This document shows, one piece after another, positions 37,301-48,701 of a stretch of DNA of 64,000 nt (positions are counted from its first letter, which is position 1; each line of letters begins with the position of its first letter). This DNA is from Phalacrocorax aristotelis (lineage: Eukaryota; Chordata; Aves; Suliformes; Phalacrocoracidae): assembly GCF_949628215.1 (NCBI RefSeq), contig NC_134276.1:4801690-4865689 (forward strand), in the 5' to 3' direction. The position numbers and the translations under genes are program-made. The notes beneath the pieces are model-generated. The model ran no database searches, was not told where the DNA came from, and saw only the letters and a list, made by a program, of their open reading frames with translations.

Positions 37301-38733
37301 GAAGCAACTGTTCAAAAACTAGATCAGTTCAAGAAAACAATTTCAAATGAAGAGCTTTCGTTTTGGTTTTGACTCCTTTTCTTTTCCAGTTTTTAATCAC
37401 TAGTTTACACTTAACTTGAAAAGGTTGTAAACCAAAATGGATTTTTTTCTTTTAGGCTATTTTGGAATTTGTCATTTAGACAATTTTGAGAGCTGTTTAT
37501 GACATTTCTGCTGAGAAATCTCTCAAGCTCAACCCTCTCCCATAAACAAATTCAGTTTTGACAAATGAGCATTTTCTGATAGGAAAAGTTTTCTCAAAGT
37601 GTTCCCTGCCAGCCCTAATTATCAGCGAGGCCAACGCACAGGACCTTAGTCTGCATCTTTTGGCATATTTTACTCCCCTCATGGCATCATCTTCTCAGCT
37701 CTGGAGAAAACAGCTTTTCATTAAAAAAAAATACAGTCTAATCCTTATGATTATTGCGGAAGAACCTGAAAGCACAAATCCCAATGGCCAGAAAAACAAG
37801 TGGAATAGACCAACGCAGGATTTTTATTCTGTAATATTTTTTTGCTATTAAGCCAATCTCATAACTTAGGGGAAGGCAAATATTATTCCATATGGGAAAG
37901 TTGTGATAGGCAGAGCAGGAGTATTTAAAAATTAATTATATCTCCCTAAGAAGTATGTACGTTTGATTTGTGATTGTGTCACCTGGTTTTCCAATGGGAA
38001 GTATATAGAAGAGTCCTACCAAAAGAGTCTTCTCAAACATTGCTACCTGTGATGCACAAAGCACGGCTGCAGGAAGGACATTCAACCTACAGAAAGATTT
38101 TCTGTATAAAAAACATACACAGAGCTCATGTAATTGCCGTTTTACAAAGTCCCAGGGGAAGCAGTTCAGAGGTTATGTCAAGCTGTGGGGTAGGTACGGC
38201 CTAAATTCTGGCCTTTAAGTCTAACATACCTGCTTTTATTGACTGTTAATTCTGTGGGGCAGATGATTAACTTTGAACTACGCGGTTACTGTAGCATGCT
38301 CTGAAATGGCTGGCTATAATAAAAGGTTTAAGTCGCTGTTGCCATTCTGCTAAAACAAATCTGCATGTCATTTGTTTAGTTGCAAATATATCTCTAGGCA
38401 AAACTGTGTAAACAGAGCTGCCCCTGTACAAAAAGAAAGGTTATCAGGACATTAATCAGTAGCTAAACTTGGGATATCTGAGGGAATGAAAAACTGGAAG
38501 CAATATAAAGAGAACAAACACCAAGGAAGAGAAAAGGAAACAAGTTTGGAAATTACAACCTCCATCTATGCTAATGAATTAAATATGCCGAGGACATAGG
38601 GGTCAACTGGCGAAGAAAAACTTGTGTCCGTTATATTAAACACTGGAAAAACTCATGGCGACCAGAATACTGAGACAGAACCCATTCACCGATGGCCAGC
38701 TTGTGAGTATGTTAATTAATTTAAATGTCTTAC
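34363..38733 (-). other. TENM4: TENM4 intron (4.4 kb, phase 1)
   Basis: The intron has a consensus donor (GTAAGA) and a pyrimidine-rich acceptor. It holds A-rich low-complexity sequence near 36408-36440 and otherwise no recognised repeat or gene. The AT-rich block at about 38230-38400 looks like possible conserved non-coding sequence, without further support. Confidence 0.9.
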
Positions 38734-40348
38734 CTGTCATGTAACATTTGATATCCTGAGAGTTGCTAATGGGATTGTTGTTTTTGAACATATACAGGTT
38801 GAAAGGCATTATGTTGTTGCTACTCAGATGTTTCCACATATCATGGTCTGGACTCGTCCACCGACCCGCTAGCACATCATAGTCTCTCCGTCCCATGTGG
38901 ATAAGCTTAGTGAGGGGGTCATACAGTCCTCCATGGTAGCCAATGATGATCTGGAAGTTGGGATTGGTGTCCATATAGATCTCCCCGTACGCTGTGTACA
39001 GTATCTGCTTAATCATTAAGCCAGTCCCACTGAAGACGGCCAAAGGAGTGCCAATGTTATCGCAGGCTATGTAGAATTCATCACCGCTGCTGAGCTCCAT
39101 TGCGAACAGGTGGCCTTGGAGGTCATAGTAGAGGGAGGTGATCTCGGAGCTTGAGTGGTTGTATAAATGGGTGACCTTGGTTGGGTTGGTCAGGTCTGCG
39201 TAGAAGAACTGCAAGTGATGGCCGTGGCTGGTTTTGCTAGAGACTCTCCTTCCTAGGCCATCATAGTGGTATTTCACACTCCACCCACTGGCTTTATTGT
39301 AGGCTTTGATGAGCAGGCCAGCCGAATTGTACTCAAAAATATCATTGCCTCTTTGCTTCAGGAAGCCATCCTCATCCATTTTGTACTGCACATCCCCCAG
39401 TCTAGTAATCCTATCCCTGAGGTCGTACCTGAGCGGTGTAAGGCGGGCACTATTCCCTGGACTCAACAAATGGAGGTTTCCGTTCAGGTCGTAGCTGTAA
39501 CGCCAGAGCGGTTTGTCATTGATAGACACTGTCTGCAACTGGCCATCAGCATCATACTCATATGAATACCTAGTTGTGTTCGCATAAGGACCAACCTTCA
39601 GCTCTTTCTTAACCACTCTCCCCATGTTGTCATACTGCACAGTCATCCAGTACATCAGCGACCGGAATATCTCGTACTGGACTTCCTTCATTCTGCCATA
39701 GGCATCAAAATGTTTAGTGTGTGTCATGACAGCAGTGGTGATAATCTGGTTGATATCGTAGTAAATGACTCCGAATTTACCAAATTGCTCAGTTTTGCCT
39801 GACACATCATCGTACCTGTAGAGATCAATGGGTAAAGGTGTCTCGTTGATGACTGCTTGCATGCTGGTCACCCGGAAGCTGTTGTCATAATTATAGTCAA
39901 AGCGTGCATTCACCATGCCTTCCTCAGTGAAGCGGAAAATCTGTCGATCAATGAGGGGCCCTATCTGTCTGTACCTGATTGTACATGTGAACCCTTCGTT
40001 CTGCAAGTTTATCGTCTTCAGCATGCCAGCGATTTCATCGTAAGTGAAACTGATCTTCGTGGTGTCATAGAGCATCTCGGCTAACTTGGACAACTTTCCA
40101 TACTTGTAGATGACACGTCTCCCTGTGCCCAAGTACAAAGTGTGGAGAAGCTGCTCGTCCTCTGTGAAATCCTGAATTACCGAGGCGTTGCCTTCTGGTG
40201 GCCGGTAGATGTTCCTGTAGTAACCAATGGAACGAATGGTTTCTAAAGTCTGACGGGCAACATTGGGCATGGTCACCGATGACAGCCGGTCGTTCTTATC
40301 AAACTCAAAGATGTACTGTCTCTGGCTGTGAAGGAGCAGCACCATGGA
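38734..40348 (-). CDS. TENM4: TENM4 large coding exon: YD repeats and RHS-associated core
   Basis: This 1615 bp exon begins [20 protein letters not shown] after acceptor cccatctag (phase 0). It encodes 538 whole codons and ends with the first base of an Asp codon at donor GTAAGA (phase 1). It holds most of the remaining YD/RHS repeats, for example [21 protein letters not shown]-type units, [16 protein letters not shown] and [11 protein letters not shown]. The RHS-associated core follows, with [20 protein letters not shown] at about 38881-38940 and [10 protein letters not shown] after it. In structural work on teneurins these repeats form a hollow shell closed by this core, resembling bacterial Tc/RHS toxin cocoons. 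Sequons at NAS, NET, NTT and NHS are likely glycosylation sites. The exon is uninterrupted and very close to the mammalian protein as I remember it. Confidence 0.98.
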
Positions 40349-41557
40349 CTAGATGGGATGGGGAAAAACAAAAGACATATAGATTATATTCCCGGTTTTC
40401 AGGGAAAATTATACTCAGCTCTTACAAAGCCTGCAAGATCCTCCAATCCAAAGAGCAGGGCAAGTGAGATAAAGCTCTGCACCCATACGATTAAATGGTG
40501 ACAGCTTTGCAGCTGCACAGCACCTCAAGCGTCCCCAGGTAGGAGCAGGTCAGAGGAAGAAGCAGTTAATGCAGTGAGGAAGGTCTAAGTTCAGAATGCT
40601 CAGCTGTTCAAATAAATACCCTGTAGCTTAGCTGTCTCTACCCAATTTCCCTGTGCCAATAGCTTTTACAGACTAAATAAATAAAATTAGTAGAGTGACT
40701 TAAACAATGTTTGGAAAAGTACCCCCCGACACCTTCCACTGCCCAATTAATTCATCGTGTCTCCATATCTCTTACTGCAAGCTTCTGCCTGCATGCTGCT
40801 TTATTCTGGGATTTTTGTTGCATGTAACAATCAGCACAGACGGCAAAACACAAGGGTCAAGTCAATATGTTTTGCTTTTTAAAAGCCATGTTACTGTAGT
40901 TTCCTTAAACTGTTGTAGGGGTAGTTTCTGAGTAAAACTCAGCAATAAGAAGTCCCATCCTCGAGAATGCAGCATATGGATCTATAGGACACTGGGCAGT
41001 GTAATGATGACTGATAAGGCCCAGAAGAATTTAAGGCCCATGCCAATCTGCAGAGTGCAGACTGTGGAAAACACTGCAAAGTGTGCTGTAACAGTCTGGC
41101 CGGATTCATGCCTCACTCTTTTTAATTACATGTATTTCCTATGAAGCAGGAATGAGCCACTCGAAGGAGGCAGGATGTCAGACCGTCTGAGTTGTTTTCA
41201 CATGGGAAATCCTCCTGGAAATTCCTACTGTTCACTCCTCTGACATTACCTGAAGGTACTTTATAATGCAGCTAGCTCAGCAAAGGAACGTTGTGCTTGA
41301 AAAATCAAATGCCAAAGCTTCACAGCGTTAAGACGTGCTCTCAGCGTGACTGGGAAGAAACTTCACAGGCTATTTTCAACTGGTCTTTGGTGGTTTGGTA
41401 CCAAAGTTACTAGGTGCACCTTACTGTTGGTAGAAGAGGAGTATTGGACCATAAGGATTAATCAGCTGATGTGAAGGAGCGCAGCCATGCTGAAGTCAGA
41501 GGAGTGAAGCCCATTTGTACCAAATGCACCATCTCCGAGCTCTTAGGGGATTCTTAC
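40349..41557 (-). other. TENM4: TENM4 intron (1.2 kb, phase 0)
   Basis: A short intron between two YD-shell exons, with donor GTAAGA and acceptor cccatctag. No repeat, RNA gene or regulatory site was recognised in it. Confidence 0.92.
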
Positions 41558-41854
41558 CTTCTCCAGGTAAGTGTAGCTCCACGATTTGCCATCAGCAAAG
41601 ATCCTGGATGTAATTCTGCCAGACTGATCATACTCCATCCTTTCTGACATCGTGCCCCTCTGAATCCCTGCAATGTGTCCTCCTGGGGAATAGGTGACAT
41701 TGACCCCGTTCAGTCTGCTGCTCGGTGACCAGAGACTGGGCCTCCCTGCCTGGTCGTAGAGGATGCGGAGCGTGAATTTGCGGTGGTCATCATAGATTTT
41801 CTCTGTCCTTGTCACACGATCAAAGTCAAGGGACAGCAGGTTTCTGTTGTGTAC
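41558..41854 (-). CDS. TENM4: TENM4 coding exon (YD-shell region)
   Basis: This 297 bp exon has exactly 99 codons, phase 0 at both ends. It begins [20 protein letters not shown] and ends [14 protein letters not shown] before the donor GTAAGA. The motifs [29 protein letters not shown] and SYTYLEK are YD-repeat signatures of the teneurin shell. The sequon NVT (GVNVTYSP) is present. The acceptor (tttttcctgtag) lies only 42 bp from the end of a CR1 element in the intron; a good branch-point candidate, CTAAT with its A at 41876, sits in that short unique strip. Because both borders are phase 0, skipping this exon would keep the frame. No evidence of skipping can be seen from sequence alone. Confidence 0.97.
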
Positions 41855-41896
41855 CTACAGGAAAAAGATGGAGAATTAGGAAGCTGGAAACAGCTT

Positions 41897-42327
41897 ATCA
41901 TAGAAACATAGAACCATTAAGGTTGGAAAAGACCTCTAAGATCATCAAGTCCAACCCCAAACCAACACCCCCGGGCCTTCTAAACCATGTCCCCAAGTGC
42001 CACGTCTACATGGCTTTTAAATACCCCCAGGGACAGTGACTCCCCCACCTCTCTGGGCAGCCTGTGCCAGGGCCTGACCACTCTGGCAGGGAAGGCATTT
42101 TCCCTCATCTCCAACCTAAACCTCCCCTGACGCAGGTTGAGGCCGTTCCCTCTCGTCCTGTCACTGGTGACTTGGGAGCAGAGACCAGCCCCCCCCTCAC
42201 TCCAGCCCCTCTCAGGCAGCTGCAGAGAGCGAGAGGGGCTCCCTTCAGCCTCCCCTTCTCCAGGCTAAACCCCTCCAGCTCCCTCAGCCGCTCCTCATCC
42301 AGACCCTTAACCAGCTTTGCTGCCCAA
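41897..42327 (-). mobile_element. CR1 LINE, 5'-truncated, sense to TENM4
   Basis: The plus strand begins ATCATAGAAACATAGAACC and continues with AAGGTTGGAAAAGACCTC, CAAGTCCAACCCCAAACC and, further on, CCCCTCCAGCTCCCTCAGCC and CCAGACCCTTAACCAGC. This is the reverse complement of a CR1 3' region. About 430 bp is present, the longest CR1 copy in the window. Its 3' end lies 42 bp from the acceptor of the 41558-41854 exon. Confidence 0.93.
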
Positions 42328-43640
42328 AGTTTAAGTTACAAAGACTAGCCTTGCTTCACCAAACATCGATTTAGACCACGTTGGAGAGTATCCAGCTGTT
42401 CATTGCCTTTGGATAAAAGGCAATTTTCAAAGCAAAGAGTTCTCCTAACATTGCTTCTGTTCACTTCAGTGAGGAGAGAGGCAGAAAAACAGGGTACTTT
42501 CGAAACATCATCACGATGAAGGAATATTGCCCATATCCCAAACCTAGGCTTAGGACTGCTACAGCTGATGTGATTATAGACCTACAGAAGATGAAATGAC
42601 AACATGTTGCCGTGAATACTTGCAAGGTACTCCGCTTACCAAACCTGTGATAGCTAGTCTTTTGCTTTCACGCGCATCAAAAAATAATACTTGTAGAAAA
42701 AAGATGGATGATGTGTCATCATAGTGGAAAGCAGTTACTGAATATTCTGCAGGCACTGGGGGTTTAGCCTTTCCCTGAGATGAAATATGGAGGCCTTGAT
42801 CACTGTAGATGTTACACAGGGCAGGAACTTTTCTGTGAGAGCTGGAGTTTTAGCTTTATTGTCCTGGGGTTATTCGGTGTTGCATAATTACACTCCTGTT
42901 ACCTCCACTGCCTCTGCATTTCCAAAGATCAAATGCATCTACTTCAAAGGTAGGAGCAGGAATACACTTTGATTCAGGGTTTGTAGTGCACAGCAAAAAA
43001 AAAAAAAAGGAGTTGATAATATAACTCATGTTTAGCTGCATGTGCAAGGAGACTTACAAAGCCACAGCATCACAGTAGCAAAGTACTGAGCAGAGATGAA
43101 AACCCCACATTCCCAGTATGAGCTTGCCAGTAAAGACAGCTTTTTTCTCCATCCCACCACTTTCAAACCTCTTTCAGCTGGTGAACCCCTCTTTTCTAGA
43201 AGGGTGCAGATTCTTCTCAGCTGAATTTCAAACTCTAAACAGCTAGCTTGTTTTTCAGGTCCCTTTGCAGCCCTTCAGCTGTAGTCAATAAACCAGGGTT
43301 TGCAAGTTGCTGCAAGGTTTTCAGACTGCAAGTTAAACATACTGCCTTATCCTGCTCTGGGTAAAGCCGACACTCTTGACCTCAGTGCTGTTCTCAGCCC
43401 TGGTTCAGCTTTGATCTTGGTCATTACTTTAGTGTGTATGATTGAATTCCCACTATATTTTCAGGGATGTGGGAGTATCTGAGAGCTTAACAGCATGAGA
43501 AAGGAGAGAAAGGATATGGTAGAGCCAATGGAGGAGTTCCTCAGCCCCGGAGGAATGGGAGAGGGAAAGGCCGGACCACTGCAGTGCTTTCATGCTGCAC
43601 AGGCAGATATCTGTGCTGAAACCTGGAGAACAGGGGCACT

Positions 43641-43696
43641 GCAAAACCAGAAGTCACAAGAAGGCATTGCAAAATCAGAAGTCACAAGAAGGCATC
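43641..43696. repeat. Tandem duplication, 2 x 28 bp
   Basis: Two adjacent 28 bp units, each beginning GCAAAA(C/T)CAGAAGTCACAA and ending GGCAT(T/C), differ at only two positions. The duplication is intronic and not in a coding frame of any gene. Confidence 0.9.
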
Positions 43697-46600
43697 TCAG
43701 GAGCTGGGGTCGCAAGAGGCAAAAGCACGGCTGAGAAAATGTGAAAGTGAGCGGAAGGTGCACATGGCCAGCCAAGAGGGGAGGAATCAGCACCATGATG
43801 TAAGTGTGAAGATGATGTAAGAGGAGGCAAGTGGAAAAATGATTTCTAACTTATGAATAGCAATGGTAAAATGTGGGTATAACTTGAAGAAATAAATGGT
43901 GTGGAAAGGTAGATAATGCTCCAAGTAAATATGTGTAAAATAGCATGTAAAGGGGCAGTGGGAGAAAGAGGGAATAAGCCAACAGCCCACTGTATCATGC
44001 AAGCTGGGAAGTAATTAAAAAGTTATCAAAACTCTAAGTACTGATGCGCACATGTAACTAACAGAGCAATTTGGTATCTCATAGGTGCTTGCTGCTATAA
44101 ATAGAGAAACAGAAGGTGCAATTGCTTGGAAAAAAAAATCTAAGCAGGAAGAAATAACATCTCTGCCTCCCATCTATTCACGGAACAGCTCCAGCCCGGC
44201 AGCTGCAGCTTCTTCTGCTGCTGGTTTCTGCCAAGAGAGCTGGAAAGAGCTCTTCCAGGGCTGGGACAGCAATCCAGGCTGAAAGTGGCCTCCCTGATCT
44301 GTCCGCCAGCGTCAGTGCCATTCACTGTGCTGGAAGGACCAAATAACAGGTCCCAGGATAGCTCTTAAGCTCAGTCCAAATCTCTGCAGCCCATTACCAG
44401 TGCCCTAAGTCATTCCACCCTCCCCATGCTCTGGCAAACAATTTCTGCGGGACTAGTTGGAACCAGTCTCCCTTTACATGATTTTTTTTTTTAATGATTT
44501 GTTTTCCTGTTTTCTCGGAGTAATGTCTCTTCACTCTGAGAAGTGCTGCAGTGCCAACAGCCACCCCTCAAGGTGATGGGCAAAGTGAACCCTACCCAGC
44601 CAGATAGCCTCTGAACAGGGGCAATCTTTTCCATCCTTGTTCAAGGACACGCCTTGAATAGAAGCGAATATTCTGCAGGAGCACTGGCAGGGCTGCAGGC
44701 TTCAGTCCAATAACTGTGTTTTATGGTGAGCAGCTAAATAAGGTGCCATCCTACATCCAGGAGTTCTTATCCTGGAACAGGGTATGAAAGGCTCCTGCAA
44801 AAAGCTTTTGCCCCTCAGAGCGTTTGACAAGGCTTATGATCAGCACAGGACTGAAGACAGGGTAGATTTAAATCCGCAGTTCACTGTGGATCTGACCTCC
44901 CCTTTGTAACGTGTGAGAAACTAAATTTAACCCCAAACTCACGTTCCACAGTACTTTATTCAATCCCTTAGCTTGCTCTGAAGAAGCAAGAGCATAAACA
45001 TGCCACCTTCTCTGATTTCTCCAATGCTTTCTATGGAGCTTTAGCTTACATTATAATTAAAAAACATGCATTGCTCTCCTTGGGAGCAATAGAGAACAAA
45101 AAGGGAAGATTTCTCATGAAAACATTCCAGCAACTTTCAGCAGAGGAAGGCAAACAATACTTCTGCAGTGAGAACTCCAGGAGCCAAAAACATCCATGTG
45201 ATAAACGGCTGCCTACAAAGCAGTTTCCCCAGTGAATTGCTAAAACTGTTGGGGTGGCCATACCCAGACCTCAACACCTTGCAGAAATTGTGGAAGCGAT
45301 GCTGGACTTGTTAGTCAATGCACCAGGAATGGTTAGCAGCACATCCCAAAAGACCTCTCCGGTCACGCTGGCTCTGGGGAGTGTCTGGGGCACAGGGTCT
45401 CGATGCCACCATTAACCTGCTGCCAAGGTCTCGGGAAAAACAAAGTGAATTACAGCAGGAATTGCCATGGTTAAAGAAAAGAGCTGAGCCAGCAGCTCTG
45501 TCTCTTTTGGCTGTCCTATTTGCTCCACTGTCAGAGATTATTTTACATCCTCCTTTACTGAAAAACTAAAGTTTGTTTAAAAAAAAAAATAAGGAAGCAG
45601 CTCTGTTCCTTGGAACAGAGTTTACCTAACGCTCGCACTGCAGATGGAGTTTGTGTTGCTGTTGGCCAGTGATTGGTTGAATTTGTAGCCAGCCAATTTG
45701 TGGAGATATTTCACTACTGGGTGGGTGGATCAGAGCATCACAATTTTCCATGGGGTGTGTGGGATAGGAGAAGGGAAAGGGGCTGCTTTGACATATTTGT
45801 GCTGCTTTACTGCTCCCTGGCCAAGCACAGAGCCAGGTCAGCTTCGATGGGATGGGGGAAAAGGCATCCCTTCATTCATGCAGAAGTCCCTGCCCTGTGC
45901 TTTATCCCTGCAATAAACACGTGCATTGTAGCATTTCTTAGGGAGGGTCAAGGAGGCAGCTGTGAAACTGGCCTCATCGTGCTGGGTGCTGGGAGCTGGG
46001 CGAGCTCATGGCAACAGGTCATCAGTCCCCAAGAGCACCCTGCGACCATGGGAAGAAGGGCCACAACTCATAAAATGGGGCTCCATGTGATGGCAGCAGA
46101 AAGGATGCTTGTTTCAGGGGAAACCCCTCTTTTACGGTGGTCAGATCCTGATCTCCTCATACAAAGGCTTCATGGAGTGATGCTGCCGCCTTTTGGGGCA
46201 TGCTGTTTCCCCACGGAGCACCATGTCTTTGCAAGCAGTGGGGTGAGGGGAGAGGGAAAGTGGTGATTTACCCACATACGGCAGAAAATGATAACATCTC
46301 CCAGAATAAACAAAAACATGTTGAACTTGACTTCCCTGAGCTTTTCCCTTGCCAGGGAAAGCAGCAATTACTGGTACGAGGGAAGAGGAGAACATGACAC
46401 ACAGAATATGTTAAATGCCAGGCAATCCCCAGGGAGGCAATTAGCACCTTCCAGGTTTATGTCTTAGAGGTGCAGATGCTGCCATGCAGGTACAAACAGG
46501 CAGCTTAAAACTTCTTGTACATCCTCAGCTACTTTGAACCTTGAACAGAGCCATAACTGAGTCCTTCAACCATGTAAGATGTTCTTCTGCTTCACTAGAA

Positions 46601-47734
46601 GGGCCCCAATAGGCTCAAAATGTGAATAAATGCTGGCAGATTTATGGGGACACAAGTAACCAGACTGAAAACTCATTTTCCAAGTGTTTTTCCAACTGCA
46701 GTACAATATAAAACAAAGACACATTCTGCGTTTGAATCTACTGTGAAAATTTTGGAAGATAAAACTGACACGGGCAGCTGAGCTGCGGCTAAATGAGTGG
46801 AAACTGCTTTGAACACCAAATAGCTGTGGCACAGCTGCAGATTTCAGAAGGCTCTCTCCTTTCAGAAAAAGACCTGTCTGATAATTTCATTGGTTATTAA
46901 AATAAATTGAAATAAAAACTCCAAGACGAACCAAACAAGAAGGGTGATGCCAACTGATCTGCAGATATACAGCAGTTCCCACTGAAGGAGCAGCTTTAGC
47001 TTTCACTACTCTTTGCAGTTTTTCTCCTGGTAACAAAATCTGAGGCTATTGACGCAAAGGGAAAGGAACAGAGGCTGGGCTGGGGAGGGTGAAGAGCAAT
47101 ACTTGACAACTGTGAGTGAGGAGAGACGGCAGAAATCACACCAAGGTGGCAGGGGTCACGCAGCTTGGAATAGGGAGAGGTGAAGAGCAAGGGCTGGGAA
47201 ACACATAACCTGAAACCAGAGCATTAATATTTACTGCAAAGCTTAAGTGCGAATAAATAGCTGCAGTCCTTTTGCTGTGGTGGCATTACACAGCACTAAA
47301 CATTCTTCTCAGAGGGACTGAATTTGCCAGGTGCTGAGCAGCTTCCCAGGAACTGTTCATCAGCCCATGACTCTGAAACTAGCAAGGTACAGGGTGATTG
47401 CGCAGGACTTGCTATTACAAGTCGCCAGCCTTGCCAGCAGTTAGCAGAGGAATTACAGGCTTATTGGGCAAGATCTTTAAACAGCCCTGACAAGTCTGCG
47501 GTGCATTGTGTGGAACAATGTTTTCAAAACACATCAGTCTCAAGCACAGAAAGGACCATGGGCTGCTGGAGGAGAGAGTACTATCAGGCTGGGGCTGCTT
47601 GTAACATTTCACTTTGGGGAACAAGGGCAATTGTGATGCAATGCCCTGCGAGCCCAGTTCTTCAACAGGTTAAATAGATTAGCAAGTTTCAGGAATCTAG
47701 AGATGTTTTGGAGGCTGCCCAGTGAACAATAATC

Positions 47735-48048
47735 TTAGAATCATAGAATGGTTTGGGTTGGAAGGGACCTTAAAAGCATCTAGTTCCAACCCCGCTGCAG
47801 GGTCAGGGACACCTTCCACTAGATCAGGTTGCTCAGAGCCACGTCCAACCTGGCCTTGGGCAAACACTTCCAGGGATGGGGCATCCACAGCTTCTCTGGG
47901 CAACTGGTTCCAGTGCCTCACCACCCGCTCAGTAAAGAATTTCTTCTTAATATGTAATATAAATCTACCTTCTTTTAGTTTAAAACTTACCCGTTCTAGC
48001 CTTCTCTAGGCTAAACAAGGCCAACTCTCTCAGCCTGTCCTCATATGC
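47735..48048 (-). mobile_element. CR1 LINE, 5'-truncated, sense to TENM4
   Basis: The plus strand reads GAATCATAGAATGGTTTGGG, TTGGAAGGGACCTT, then CAACCTGGCCTTGGGCAAAC and CTGGTTCCAGTGCCTCACCA, ending near CTCTCTCAGCCTGTCCTCAT. This is the reverse complement of the last roughly 310 bp of an avian CR1. It is an inactive fragment in an intron. Confidence 0.93.
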
Positions 48049-48465
48049 TTACAAAGCTTTCAGTGCTCAGGTCTACTACTGCCAGCAGCACAGGTAGAAG
48101 CCATCTATACTAATTGGTGCAGTATGTTAGAGTTATAATTGTCCCTTGCTTGCTTAAACGGCCTGACACGATGGTTAAACCGACAGTGTCTGATGGGGCA
48201 TCGTGTGTTTCCATTGATGCAGAGGACTTGTAGGCAAATCAGCCCTACTACCTGTGATGGGTAAGAGAACATCAGCACAAAAGGGGACATAAGGTTATGT
48301 TCAAGTCATAAAGTTTGTGTCACTGAGGATGAACAGCAAGTTCTCTGTCCTGCAGCCTCCTCCCTATTGCCGACAATACAAACCAGCCCTGTCCCTTTCT
48401 GTCATGAGACCAGGGACTGATGAGATGGTGAGGGGACCCCAAAACTGCTCACGCTTCTCACTTAC

Positions 48466-48701
48466 CCTCAGCCGACGTCCGAAGACAGTGACCTGCCCTC
48501 TCGCTTGCTCCTTCCTCTGCCTCCACTCCACAAGATTGAGGCCGTTGTCAATGGGCAGGGTGACGTTCCTCTTCCCCACCGTGGGGTTGACGGTGCCAGC
48601 CAGCAGATGCGGCTCCGTTTGCAGGGCCACCTCCATGCCGTTAGCGAGCATCAGTCTGAGAGAGCCATCGGCACCGATGTAGTAGCTGTTTCGGACTTGG
48701 T
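48466..48701 (-). CDS. TENM4: TENM4 coding exon (YD-shell region)
   Basis: This 236 bp exon follows the acceptor ttctgtcctcag. Its first two bases complete the Asp codon begun in the previous exon (phase 1 intron). It encodes [16 protein letters not shown] through [11 protein letters not shown], 78 whole codons, ending at donor AGG|GTAAGT with a phase 0 intron. The motifs [18 protein letters not shown] and [16 protein letters not shown] are highly conserved across teneurins and belong to the beta-rich shell. One sequon (NVT in KRNVTLP) is visible. Frame and length match the family, with no indel or stop. Confidence 0.97.

Larger units (their letters stand above)
41855..48465 (-). other. TENM4: TENM4 intron (6.6 kb, phase 0)
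   Basis: The intron carries two CR1 tails, 47735-48048 and 41897-42327, both in the sense direction of the gene, and a tandem 28 bp duplication at 43641-43696. The open frames between 45673 and 46266 resemble no protein I know. Confidence 0.9.

Noticed and set aside
45673..46266. Open frame of 197 codons, plus strand
   Set aside because: It is antisense within a TENM4 intron, with no recognisable motif and no plausible splice context. The composition looks like ordinary intron.
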